Below, one piece after another: positions 1 through 10,341 of a stretch of DNA of 64,000 bases; positions within the stretch are counted from its first letter, which is position 1, and each line of letters opens with the position of its first letter. This DNA is from Cannabis sativa (lineage: Eukaryota; Streptophyta; Magnoliopsida; Rosales; Cannabaceae): contig NC_083603.1 of assembly GCF_029168945.1 (NCBI RefSeq), positions 10,416,001 through 10,480,000 of the forward strand. The letters are read 5' to 3'. The translations under genes and the position numbers were made by a program. The notes beneath the pieces were generated by a model that did not search any database, had not been told where the DNA came from, and was given only the letters and a program-made list of their open reading frames with translations.

Positions 1-417
1 AATTTTTTTTTTAAATTTTTTTTTTGAAAAATAAAAATACGTTCTGTAACAACTTTTGTTTTTCAATTTTAAAAACAGAAAACAAAAGTGTGTTCTGTAA
101 AATTCATTTTTATTTTTATTTTTGATTTTATTTAAGTCGGGTCTAGGTCTGGGGTGGGATTCGGATTCAAGTTAAAAGTCGGGCTGTGGGGAGGGGATTT
201 GGGTCCGAGTCTGGTCGTAATCCAAAAGATTGATTAAGAAAAAAAAAACTGTTTAAAAAAATATTGAAAGTAATTTTTTTTGTTTTTAAAATTTTGATTT
301 CTAATTATAAAATTGAAAAGTAAAAACAGTTTTATAGAACATGTTTTTGAAAAAAAATTTCACTTTTCTACTTTTAAAAACAGAAAACTGATTAAAAAAG
401 TGTTACCAAACGCCACC
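1..417. repeat. AT-rich MITE-like repeat, left end outside the window
   Basis: Non-coding AT-rich DNA with a short G-rich centre (about 135-215). Similar T/A-rich blocks containing 'aaaaacagaaaac' occur near both sides, partly inverted, and the right edge reads 'gttaccaaacgccac', a sequence often seen at the ends of plant terminal-inverted-repeat elements. Paralogous flank DNA shared with 53.09 kb begins directly after it, which supports a boundary near 417. The left end is not in the window, so no terminal repeat or target duplication can be shown. Confidence 0.35.
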
Positions 418-1598
418 ATAACATATATCAATAACAATTGTTGTATACGTATAATAATTTTTTTTTCTCACATATTATAGTAGAGAACATATGTTATTAA
501 GAGTAAATAGCAGCGTACTCAAAGTTTTAAGTTTATAAAGATAAATAATAATTAATGTATACATATAATATTTCTTCTTTTCATATAGGGCACACATTTT
601 TAGATCATTGAGTCTAGACAGAAACATTTTCAAATTTTGTTTTACTAAATTCAAAATGGAGTCTAACGAAAATTGAGAAAAGTTATAATTTTATACAATG
701 AATACTTATGATGCTAAAAATAAATGTTAGATTTGTACTGCTTTCAAACTTAAAACTTTAAATATATATACTTATGACGTTATTTATCTGATTATTAATT
801 GTAGTTTAGCAAAAGATCTATACATATATAAAAAGCTTAGGTATAAGACCGCGACATAACATCATAAAATTGTTTTAAATACATTTATCTATTCTTTCTT
901 TAATTCTCTAATTTTAAATTTTTTTATTAAGTTTATAAATATTAATTGATTAATTAATTAAAAAAAATTAAAAATAAATAATTAAAAACAAAAATATCAC
1001 TGATAACAATAACTTAGCCACATAATTTTCACATTTACGTACATTCTATTCAGCCACAAACAATTCTTGTTTATCGGCTTTGTTGGTCACGACCTTCAAA
1101 TGTACACTATTTTTTTTGACATAAAATTATATGAAAAATCAGTACAATTAAAATTTGATACAATTTATTACTTAATATCATTAAATAAAAATTTTAATTT
1201 ATATCATATATAATTTAAAATTGGTTAAACATGGTGGAAATTGGAGAAAACTATATTTAATATTTACCATAACTAATTTTAAAAGAACTACTTCTTAACA
1301 ATTATTTTATTGAATTAGTAACATGAGTTAAATAAATGATGTATTAATTATATATGAATTGTTTATCTTAAGCTCATGTAGTAAATACAATAAATTTCAT
1401 AAAACTAAATAACAACAATAAGAATTAATATTATTTTTGACGTGTTTGTCAAGAATATTTTGAAAGAATGCTTGAAGTACTATTCTTAATTTAATTATTT
1501 GAGAAAACATACTAATTAATAATAAAAAAAAAATGAAAACTAACCTCTATAGCAAAATTCAACTAAAACACAATACTATAATATATAAATATACTAAT
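418..1598. repeat. Duplicated 3' flank of the RING-H2 gene
   Basis: AT-rich sequence with no gene. It is a diverged copy of 53090-54575: both carry the same blocks in the same order, for example 'acatatatcaataacaatt', 'aaatggagtctaacgaaaat' and 'tcattaaataaaaatt', with small indels. It lies downstream of the minus-strand RING gene at 1599-2045, exactly as its twin lies downstream of the gene at 54576-55013. The gene and about 1.2 kb of flank were therefore duplicated together. Confidence 0.8.
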
Positions 1599-2045
1599 TT
1601 AAACCATATTTTCTACAGTATCACGATCTGACTTTGTAGAAACATCTGTACAAGTAACAATGTAGACAGTATTCACACGAAGACGGCAGACTGGACATAT
1701 TTTATTGATTCGAGTCCAGTCATTAATGCAAGATAAGTGAAACAGATGTTTACACTTCTTCATCTCAACAACCACTTTATTATCTTCCAATAATGGTTCC
1801 AAACATATAACACATTCATCATCTTTGAAATTATCTCTTCTAACGTTATGTTTCCTAAAAAAACATAACAGATTGATAATGCAAGATTGTTTTGCATGAT
1901 CAACGACTATTATTGGAGGTTCTTCATCATCGCGGCGATGATCAACCTTCATGCACATACACACAAAAGCAAAACACACGGGTATTAGCATGCCTATAAT
2001 TAATAAAAGCGTAAGTATTATGTTCGACGTAGTAATTATGTCCAT
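1599..2045 (-). CDS. Small membrane-anchored RING-H2 (ATL-like) E3 ligase
   Basis: Intronless 148-residue protein. Residues about 8-31 form one hydrophobic segment, followed by a basic/acidic linker (DHRRDDEE). The C-terminal half holds a complete RING-H2 finger: C78, C81, C98, H100, H103, C106, C117, C120, spaced C-x2-C-x16-C-x-H-x2-H-x2-C-x10-C-x2-C. Proteins of this layout (ATL-like family) are membrane ubiquitin ligases that recruit an E2 through the zinc finger; the substrate cannot be read from sequence. The start at 2045 is chosen because it precedes the membrane segment and is matched by the paralogue at 54576-55013 (145 aa, same zinc ligands). It is divergent to the phosphatase gene at 2478. 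All zinc ligands are intact, so it looks functional; expression is unproven. Confidence 0.82.
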   Translation of the reverse strand: MDIITTSNIILTLLLIIGMLIPVCFAFVCMCMKVDHRRDDEEPPIIVVDHAKQSCIINLLCFFRKHNVRRDNFKDDECVICLEPLLEDNKVVVEMKKCKHLFHLSCINDWTRINKICPVCRLRVNTVYIVTCTDVSTKSDRDTVENMV

Positions 2046-2477
2046 GTTAATTTTGTTGAACTCGATCGATGTTAAATAACAATAGTGTAAGATGATACTT
2101 AACTAAAAGAAACTCCAAAATTTTGTAAACTTAATTGTGTTGATGATGTAAGTCTATAGCGAATGATATATTTATAGGTATATTTTATTCCTAATGTTAA
2201 TAGTATTAGTATAGAGTATCTTAAATTTCTATATGTATTATAAATCTGCAATAAAAAAGATAAAAATAAATGATATACATTTAAATGAAGATTTTTTTAA
2301 AAGATTATTAATTTATGGAGTACTGAATAATGCAGTTAACACGTAATTTTTTTTTTTTTAAATTATTAACAGAAGTAATTAATTATAAAAAATAATTTCT
2401 AACAAATCTAAATTTCAAAAAAAAAAAAGATAGAAGCAAAACTTAATACGATGTAGTTTTAATAAAAGCAATCAAAA
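2046..2477. promoter_or_regulatory. Divergent intergenic promoter region
   Basis: 432 bases between two genes transcribed away from each other, the RING-H2 gene (minus) and the RLPH2-like gene (plus). It is AT-rich with several A or T runs and no open frame. The half next to the RING gene, up to about 2210, is also present at 55014-55160, so that part is the duplicated RING promoter. The half next to the phosphatase gene is unique in the window. Confidence 0.6.
2169..2176 (-). promoter_or_regulatory. TATA box of the RING-H2 gene
   Basis: The minus strand reads TATAAATA about 125 bases upstream of the ATG at 2045. The paralogue has a similar TATA-rich stretch at about 55137-55146, at a like distance from its ATG. 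Confidence 0.5.
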
Positions 2478-4399
2478 ATGGCAGAACCAACCAAACCAAG
2501 GTTGGTTTGTTGCATAGGCGATATCCATGGCTTCCCCACCAAGCTCCAAAATCTCTGGTCCAATCTCGAGTCCTCAATCGGCACAGCTGACTTTAACACA
2601 GCCCTTATCATCTTCTTGGGCGATTACTGCGACCGCGGCCCCAACACCCGCGAGGTCATTGATTTTCTCATCTCACTTCCTTCTAAGTACCCACATCAGA
2701 CCCACGTCTTCCTCTCCGGAAACCACGATTTCGCCTTCGCTGCTTTCCTCGGCCTAGTCCCTCAGCCGCCCGACGGCTCGGAGTTCGCCGAGGCTTGGAA
2801 GGAGTACGAAGAAAATGAGGAGAGAGAAGGGTGGTACAAAGGAGAAGGGTATGAAAATATGCATTTGCAGGGAAGGAGATGGTCTGGGAAAATCAAGGCC
2901 AAGTTCAACGTAGCCAAAGGGATGGACTATAAAGGATCCATTTATGACGCTGCCCCAACTTTTGAATCTTATGGTGTTCCTCATGGCTCTGCTGGTAATC
3001 AAATTTCAACTTTTTTATTTATACACATTCATATTTGCGAATCTGTTTGTGAAATTTTTGAATTGAAACGAATGTAATATTTGGTGGGCAGATTTGGTTC
3101 GGGCAGTTCCTGATGAGCACAAGAAATTTCTTGCTGACATGGTTTGGGTTCATGAAGAGGTAAAATGGATTCTTGAGTTTCTATTTTAACCTCTTAGACA
3201 CTTTTTGATTGTCTTTTTTCTTTCTTTTTTGAAATCAGTTCATGTAGTGTTATCTGAAAAATTCAATACCGGTTAAAATAAAGAAAACACACTTTAAAAT
3301 CATAAAAAAAGGTATAAAAGAAGCAATGCCATGTTTGATCGAGTGGAATAAGAATAAGAATGTTATAGTCATTCCATTACACCTTTTGGTTCAATAGTTG
3401 ACCAATTAATTCTTTAGGAATACAATTGTAAGTTCAATTCCTCTGGTAATTATGGTAACCTTTCTTCTTTTTTCTTTTGCCTTTCATAATATTACATAAA
3501 AATATATAAAGAATTTAAAAGTAATGACATATTTGTCAATAGCAACTATTATGCAACCACTGATTCTAAGTTTCAATCAAACAATAGATTTCCTTCACCT
3601 TCATATTCCCATTCTAAAATGTGTACTTTAGCTAATTTTCCATCTGTGAACTGTGATAAGAAAATTGTCCACTTATTTTTCCCATTCTTTTCTTTATAAT
3701 GTGCATGCTTTCAGGATGATGTGTGTATTGAGACTGGAGATGGAATCAAACACTGTAAATTGATAGCAGTACATGCTGGTTTGGTGAGCAATCAAGATGT
3801 TAAAGAACAGTTGAAGTTTTTAAAAGCCAAAGATACCCGAGTGCCTAAGGTTGATAGTCTGAGTGGGAGAAAAAATGTGTGGGATATGCCAAAGGTACTG
3901 ACTTTTTTTATCATGATCCAATGATGTGTGAACAATTAGTTTAGCTATGAATTTATGATAATGATGCCTAATGGTAATAATATATAAATACCAGAATATT
4001 CTGAAATGTACACTATCATAGAAAAAAAGAATTGGGTTACAATTTACTCATGTGCCAAAAACAGAAAAAGTTTGCACCGGTAACTCGAAAACAGGATTCC
4101 TACCATAGAAGCCTTGTGGCTGTTCTTTTGGCATATAATTCCCATTCATATGATTTACATTAGCGTTCTTCTAAGTCATTCAACTGAAGTTTAGACTTTT
4201 GTGTCTATTTGTCTCTCTTTCATAGGAACTAAGTGAGACTCCGACCATTGTGGTAAGTGGTCACCATGGAAAGCTTCACATTGAAGGTCTGAGGCTGGTT
4301 ATCGATGAAGGTGGCGGCTACGAGCATAAGCCAGTGGCTGCAATTGTTCTCCCCTCAATGAAAATAGTACGTGATACAGATGATTCTCTTGCAACATAA
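2478..4399 (+). CDS. RLPH2: RLPH2-like PPP-family protein phosphatase, four exons
   Basis: I read four exons: 2478-2994, 3092-3159, 3715-3894 and 4226-4399. All introns are GT-AG and in frame, giving about 312 residues, close to the usual length of plant RLPH2 (Rhizobiales-like phosphatase 2). PPP metal-binding motifs are present: GDIHG (residues 14-18), GDYCDRG (48-54) and GNHD (81-84, with D where classical PPPs have E), then VHAGL in exon 3 and SGHHGK in exon 4. The Arabidopsis member is a soluble PPP-fold enzyme with preference for phosphotyrosine. Exon 1 read alone runs into intron 1 and would stop early, but the spliced frame is open to the TAA at 4397. The only oddity is the dense transposon cover starting just downstream. 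The gene itself looks intact. Confidence 0.9.
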
Positions 4400-4566
4400 G
4401 CTCAAGTTTTATGGTCTGTTGTCATAATGATGTATCTGAAATGAATTACACATGCAATCTAGCCCCAACTTCCTCTTTATCATTTGTGTAAACGACTCAG
4501 TTTGTGTTTATATATTATTTGGTTGTGCACATGATTATTATATATTATTTTAAAAAATTCAAATAA

Positions 4567-4606
<40 letters not shown>

Positions 4607-4689
4607 TATATTTAATGTTAATTTTACATAAAATCAAAATAATTATTCGTGTAAAAAAATATATGTATTAAAAAAAGGCCAAATTGGTG
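4400..4689. repeat. 3' flank of the phosphatase gene with an (AAT)n microsatellite
   Basis: Probable 3' UTR and terminator region, followed by AT-rich DNA. A simple AAT/ATA repeat occupies about 4567-4604 (roughly twelve units). No other gene is visible. Confidence 0.7.
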
Positions 4690-4729
4690 TTTTGTCAATC
4701 AATATTGCACTAATACTTTTGATGCCCCT

Positions 4730-4976
4730 CATGTTCAACACATAGAGTACTCTCAGTCTGATCACCATGCCATTGCAGCCACCATCAAGCCAATAGCAAT
4801 ACCTTTTCAACAAAATTGAAGACGTACAAGATTCAAATTTGAAAAGCTTTGGTTGTCTCACCCTTAAAGCAAGGGTATCATAGCTCAAAGTTGGCTCCCT
4901 ATAACTTCTAATGATCATATTGGTGTTGTGGTTCAAAATATAGAATCTTGTGTTATGAATCTACAACAATGGCATA
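4730..4976 (+). pseudogene. LINE (L1-like) ORF2 fragment
   Basis: Read on the plus strand, this stretch encodes residues resembling the end of a plant L1 endonuclease (a 'QSDHHAIAATI'-like block at about 4757) and the following linker 'RFKFEKLWLSHP', a pattern typical of plant LINE ORF2 just upstream of reverse transcriptase. At least two in-frame stops interrupt it, and neither the catalytic endonuclease start nor the RT is present. It is a short dead scrap between the phosphatase gene and the copia element. Confidence 0.55.
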
Positions 4977-4977
4977 T

Positions 4978-6366
4978 TAGCAAGTATGGATAGATGCTAA
5001 AGGATTCACTCACGAAGAAGGAATTGACTATACGGAGACTTTTTCTCCTGTATCAAAGAAAGATTCCCTCAAAGTCATCTTGGCATTAGTTGCTCATTTT
5101 GATTTAGAGCTGGAGCAGATGGATGTAAAAACTGCTTTTCTAAATGATGATCTAGAGAAGGAGGTATACATGAAACAACCAGAAGGATTCTCCTCTAGTG
5201 AAGGTCAGGATTTGGTATGCAAGCTTAAGAAGTCCATCTATGGATTAAAACAAGCATCCTGCCAATGGTATTTAAAATTTCATGATGTCATCTCTTCCTT
5301 TGGATTTGAAGAGAATGTCATGGATCAATGCATAAACTTGAAGGAAAGTGGGAGTAAGATTTGTTTTCTTAGTGGACAATATTCTTCTTGCATCCAATGA
5401 TAAAGGGTTGCTACGTGAAGTAAAACAATTTCTTTCAAAGAACTTTGAGATGAAAGACATGGGTGAAGCATCCTATGTCATAGCCATTAAGATTCATAGA
5501 GATAGATACCGAGGTATCTTAGGTTTATCTCAAGAAGCCTACATCAACAGAGTTTTAGAAAGATTTCATATGAGAGATTGTTCACCGAGCGTTGCTCCAA
5601 TTGTGAAGGGTGATAAATTGAATTTGGGCCAGTGTCCAAAGAATGATTTTGAAAGAGAAGAAATGAAGAACATTCCTTATGCTTCTGCTGTCGGAAGCCT
5701 AATGTATGCTCAGGTGTGCACAAGACCCGACATTGCTTATTCTGTCGGAGTGTTAGGAAGATTTCAGAGTAACTCGTGGATAGACCACTGGAAAGCTGCG
5801 AAAAAGGTAATGAGGTATCTTCCGGGTACTAAGGATTACAAACTGATGTTTAAACGAACTGACAATCTAGAAGTAGTTGGCTACTCAGACTCAGATTTCG
5901 CTGGTTGTACTGATTCACGTAAATCTACATCTGGTTACGTGTTTATGTTTGCTGATGGAGCTGTGTCTTGGAGGAGTAACAAAAAAACTTTGACTGCTAC
6001 TTCTAATATGGAGGCTGAGTTTATTTCTTATTTTGAGGCTACATCACATGGTGTATGGCTAAAGAGTTTCATTTCAGGCCTTAGAGTGGTTGATTCCATT
6101 GCAAGGCCGTTGAAGATGTTCTGTGACAATTCAGCTGCTATTTTCATGGCTAAGAAAAATAAAAGTCGAAGTCGAAGCAAGCACATCGACATTAAGTACT
6201 TAGCTATTAGAGAATGTGTTAAAGAAAATAAAGTGGTCATTCAACACATTAGCACTAAATTGATGATTGCTGACCCTATGACAGAAGGCTTGCCACCTCA
6301 TAAATTCAAGGATCATGTAGAGAACATGGGACTTGGTTCCCTTATGTAATTTGTACAAATAAAGTT
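4978..6366 (+). mobile_element. Ty1/copia element, left part (pol fragment)
   Basis: 5'-truncated copia element. It begins inside reverse transcriptase and is interrupted at 6366 by gypsy element A; it resumes at 49711 and ends with its LTR near 50507. The target duplication AAGTT (6362-6366 and 49711-49715) joins the two parts. No 5' LTR, gag or integrase is present. Confidence 0.8.
4998..6349 (+). pseudogene. Copia reverse transcriptase-RNase H, frameshifted
   Basis: The frame opens with a GIDYTETFSPV-like block, then AFLNDDLEKEVYM and KKSIYGLKQA, all copia reverse transcriptase landmarks. A frameshift near 5345-5395 moves the reading to the frame that runs to 6349. The polymerase signature, normally YVDD, reads LVDN, so the second catalytic Asp is lost. 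RNase H follows with GYSDSDFAGC, SRKSTSGY, CDNSAAI and KSRSRSKHIDIKY. The stop at 6347-6349 is the normal pol end. Truncation, frameshift and the active-site change make it inactive. Confidence 0.85.
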
Positions 6367-7398
6367 TGTAACGCCCTAATGCTAAGGCACGCTACAGTGT
6401 TTTTTCCAATTACAGTGCTGTCTTTGCTAATCAAAGAATTTTCTTAAAAAACGTGTCAAATTAAAACTTTTATATTAATTAATAAACTTTATAATATACA
6501 AAACTAGTTACAAGTTCTGGGATCCCGTTTTCAAACTTTTTAAACATAATACTCCAAAATACATAATATCTACGTCGCACAGCAACTACAAAATATAACC
6601 CCAGATATCCCGAGATCGAACACTCTGGGTCGTGCTGCCTCGACATGTATAATCCCATCCTAGCCAGGCTCACTCATGCTCAGCTTTCGCGTTTCCTTTA
6701 CCTACACATGGAAGCAGAATTGTGAGTCAACAGACTCAGTAAGAAAATCATATAACATATCATATAATTCCGACTTCTATCTAGGCATCCATACACCTAT
6801 TTACAAGGCTCAACAGATGAGTAAGAACGTTCCATACTAGGGTACAACCATTATACCACATACACTACGTACCACAGTGTATGCGTGTTGGTAGGGTTTG
6901 TTTCGTACCCTGAGTACCACTGAGTGATATACCACACACCCTTAGCACTTCCCCGTACTTGTGTTGGTATCACTGTACTGTACTCATAAACAATATTCAC
7001 TATATCGATGCACTCTGTACCATAACTGTACAAGTATTGACAGTGTACTTAATATTTAAAGCATGCATAACACATAACATATACATACACTCAGATATTA
7101 ATATCACACATTATATACAGTTCTTACCTTTTTCCAGATTCAAGTGTGCTGGCCGACCTGAATGGAAAGTCTGGTGCGAAATGGATGCCCTAATCACATA
7201 ATTAAATCGGGTAAATGACACGATCGAAACCCTAATCGTGGGAAACCCGAACCTAAAACTCTAGGTTCTGCTATATTCTCTAGGGATTATACTAACTCAA
7301 GAAATACGGTAACACCCAACTACGACACTGAAATGGACGAGAATTGAGAAAATGGAGTATTCGGGGATTTTGCTTTAAACCAGCTAGCTGGTTCATAC
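6367..7398 (-). repeat. 3' LTR of element A, distal half
   Basis: Starts TGTAACGCCC and matches 47696-48755 of the 5' LTR with scattered differences. It breaks off at 'ggttcatac', where element C is inserted; CATAC (7394-7398) is the target duplication. The other half continues at 36706. Confidence 0.88.
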
Positions 7399-8597
7399 TA
7401 TTAAAATAATTTATGAACAATACGCAAGTGCATGTAATCAAGTAGTAAACTCACACAGGTGAGGTCGAACCACAGGGAATTGGATTGAATACCACTAGAC
7501 TAAATTTATGATTCTATTTGGCAAACCAATATTTTTCAAGATTAGAACAGAATAAAAATTCAAGAAGCTTAAGTAGACAAATAGAAATTAATCAAAATGA
7601 CAAGATAGGGAAGAGAATCCTGTTGATATGTTTACCCAACTGTTAATGTCTAAATACTATCCCATTTCCTGTTGTGAATGACAGATTATACACATAAACC
7701 TAGCTCTTCTCAGATCTTCTAGGTTCTAAATCACATGCTCTCTAATTAATCTCTTAGTTAGAATCACATGAAATCAACATTAAGCAATAATCTAAATTGT
7801 CACATAAGTCATGCAAATACTTTCGTTTCACATAAACCTAGATTATCCAAATTTTAGCATTCTCATTTCTCACTTTTCAAATTTCGAATTGAGATCATAG
7901 AACATGCTAAAGGTGATCAAGCTTAAACATGGAAATAACACAAATAAGGATAATTTCACAACCAACATGAACAGGAATGGCAAATGACATTTTAAACAAC
8001 ATTCATCATCTTCCCTAAATGGGAGTTTAACTCATATTCAAATCCATAACCATTCCAAAATAAAATTCAACATAATGAAATTAGAAAGGAAGGAAGAAAG
8101 AAACTGTTGGTGGAATGAATCTGGGTCTCCACTTTGCTCCTCCAGCAACTCTTGACAGCTTTCTAGGTCTAAAAATCGCTTCCCCCTGGCCTCTATTCCC
8201 AGTTTTCTTTTTATCTCTCGTTCCAAGATTCAAAAGACAAATTTACCCTCACTTGTACGGAATCTCACCGCGGCCATGGGTTCCCTCGCCGCGGCGAGTG
8301 CTGACTTGGTCGCGGCGGTGGAGTAGCTCGCTGGGGCTACTGACTCCAGCTCGAAAGCAACCTCTCTGCCAAATCTTAGCCGTCGCCGTAAATAAATCCT
8401 CCGCGGCCATAAGTGAACCAAATCTTGATTTCTGTGTTTTTCTTGGCTCAACTTGTCTTTTGTTGCACTTTTGAAGCCTTGAACATCCAACAGTTGCAGG
8501 AAACCTGAAAACATAGAAAACAAGCGTAATTCTGTCCAAAATTATCGAAAAACGACTCGAATTGTGACATGATACATAGGCTAAAAGTAGCCTAACA
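7399..8597 (-). repeat. 3' LTR of element C, with a six-copy GC palindrome array
   Basis: Ends (plus-strand reading) CCTAACA next to a polypurine tract; its twin is 35527-36700. It contains six CG-rich 8-bp near-palindromes (CCGCGGCC/GCCGCGGC type) at 8268-8275, 8288-8295, 8309-8316, 8330-8337, 8380-8387 and 8401-8408. Spacers are 12, 13, 13, 42 and 13. A TATA-like 'gataaaaa' on the minus strand lies near 8210, downstream of the array in the direction of transcription, so the array is in the U3 promoter part. Confidence 0.85.
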
Positions 8598-9907
8598 AAT
8601 TCCCCCAAACTGAACCTTTAATTGCCCTCGAGTAAAACTAAAACTTAAAACTGAAATAAAAATAAAATGACGCAATCAGATAACTGAGCCTCCAAATAGT
8701 TGAACTAACATACCACCTGTGCAACTTCAATCAAATGAATAACTAGAATTTCAATTCAATCACTCTAGGAATTAACTTGGATGCACAAGTTAGAAACAAT
8801 CAATTCATATAGAAACAAAACACCTCTTTGGAAACTTATATCACAACCAATCTACACTTTCCAACATTCTGCCAACCAATGTTCAATATGCTTGCATGAC
8901 ATACCTCTCTCCACTAATGTCAACAACCCTTGCTCGGAATCAAAGGGTCTTTTTTGGTTGAAATGTGACAGCCTAGGTAAAAAAGGGTAGATGAAAAGTC
9001 ATTTAGGCTACATTATACCATAAGCAGAACATACCAATCAAACACCCTCAATTATCCATATTTTTATCCCAAAGAAACTGGTAAGAGATTGCAAACTTCT
9101 TTTTTTTTTTTATGTGCCTACCACCATTTTTCCCTTTTCTTTGTTTTTTTTTTTCAAGAAGAATTATCAGATTTATTACTTTATTTTTTTTTCTTCTTTT
9201 TTTTTCTTTTCTATCGATGGTAAGACACTTCCCATAATTTTTCAATCTCTTCCAAAATATTACCCACTCAACACACTTCATCCCCCCCCCCCCCCCAAAC
9301 TTAATTAAAAGCATATGGCATAATAAGGTACATTGAGAATGAAAGTAATTAAAGACAACACATTAGGCTCAATTAAGTGGGTAAAATTTTGAAACAGGCT
9401 AAAGCTCAACTTTGGGTATACTAATGACAAAATTTTACAGGTAAGCTTGAAAGGCTCAATCGGTCCAAAGAAAATTTCCTAAATCATTTTCCAAGCAACA
9501 AACATCAAGGATTTCGCTTCAAGAGAGTAATCGCACAAGTTCTATTCCATGTCAAGCAAACATTCCACAAACCCATGTAGAATAAAAGTGATACTATCCA
9601 AAAATCAATGCTTCACATCTATATGAAAAAAATTGTAACAAAATAATGTTTACAAGCCATCCAATTCAATTCAAAGAATTTATGAATCAAGCACACGGTT
9701 TAAATCTCAATCTATTGCACGAATAAACAACAGTAGTTCAAACAATATTTCGGCTCAGTTATCAACACATGAATCTAAAACAAAAACTAAACTAAACTAA
9801 AAAAAAAACATAAACTGAAAAATTTAAATCCCTCCCCCCAAACTAGAGATGCACATTGTCCCCAATATGAGATAAAATTTAGGAGAGAGAGACTTACATG
9901 AGCCCCA
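8598..9907 (-). other. 3' non-coding region of element C with repeated polypurine tracts
   Basis: No open frame of note. Read on the minus strand, three 'agtttggggg'-like tracts occur: the one abutting the 3' LTR (8598-8612), one expanded to 15 G (9282-9296 as C on the plus strand) and one near 9826-9842. Element D has three such tracts in the same positions relative to its LTR. T-rich simple sequence occupies about 9100-9210. Confidence 0.65.
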
Positions 9908-10341
9908 TCAGAAGAGATTTGGTGGAGGCGGCTGGTCATAAGGATAAAAATGGGGTGGATTTGCCAAGTAATTAGGCTCGTCAATCCCAACATTCATCAT
10001 TGTGATCAGCGAATTCAACTGTTGCACTTGGTTCTCGTCAAATACACTCCTCTGCACCATATAACTCTGCATGTGAATGTTTTGCTGAATAAGATAATTA
10101 AGCTGGTCATGCGTGTACTGCATGGCTGGGTCAAGAGGGCTAGCAAGATAGAATACATCTCTTCTTTAGCCACTCTTCTCCTTATTATCTGATCGGCGCA
10201 GTGCTTGTAAAGAATTGGCCCTTTCCAATAGTAATGTTTTACCTCTGAAAAGAACTTTTTCAATTGTTGACGAGACATCTCCGGAGGAGTCACATTGGCA
10301 GCAAAGAAATTGACACAATCAACAAACAAGGGTACCATCAA
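9908..10341 (-). pseudogene. Element C: integrase start fused to ORF3 end by deletion
   Basis: On the minus strand the region from 10341 encodes the start of integrase ([31 protein letters not shown]), matching element D around 25790-25965. It then joins near 10130 to the last part of ORF3 (YTHDQLNYLIQQN, QQLNSLI, FYPYDQPPPPN), which in D lies about 3 kb further on. The deletion removed the integrase catalytic core, the intergenic region and most of ORF3. The stop at 9908 corresponds to the ORF3 stop. Confidence 0.8.

Noticed and set aside
2754..3002. 82-codon frame antisense to exon 1 of the phosphatase gene
   Set aside because: It is a shadow of a well-supported exon, with no family features.
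8115..8608. Overlapping frames of up to 119 codons on both strands
   Set aside because: They lie in the 3' LTR of element C across the GC-rich palindrome array, which has few stops; they are broken in the other LTR.
9048..9314. Lysine-rich frame of 88 codons
   Set aside because: It arises from T-rich and C-run simple sequence in the 3' non-coding region of element C.
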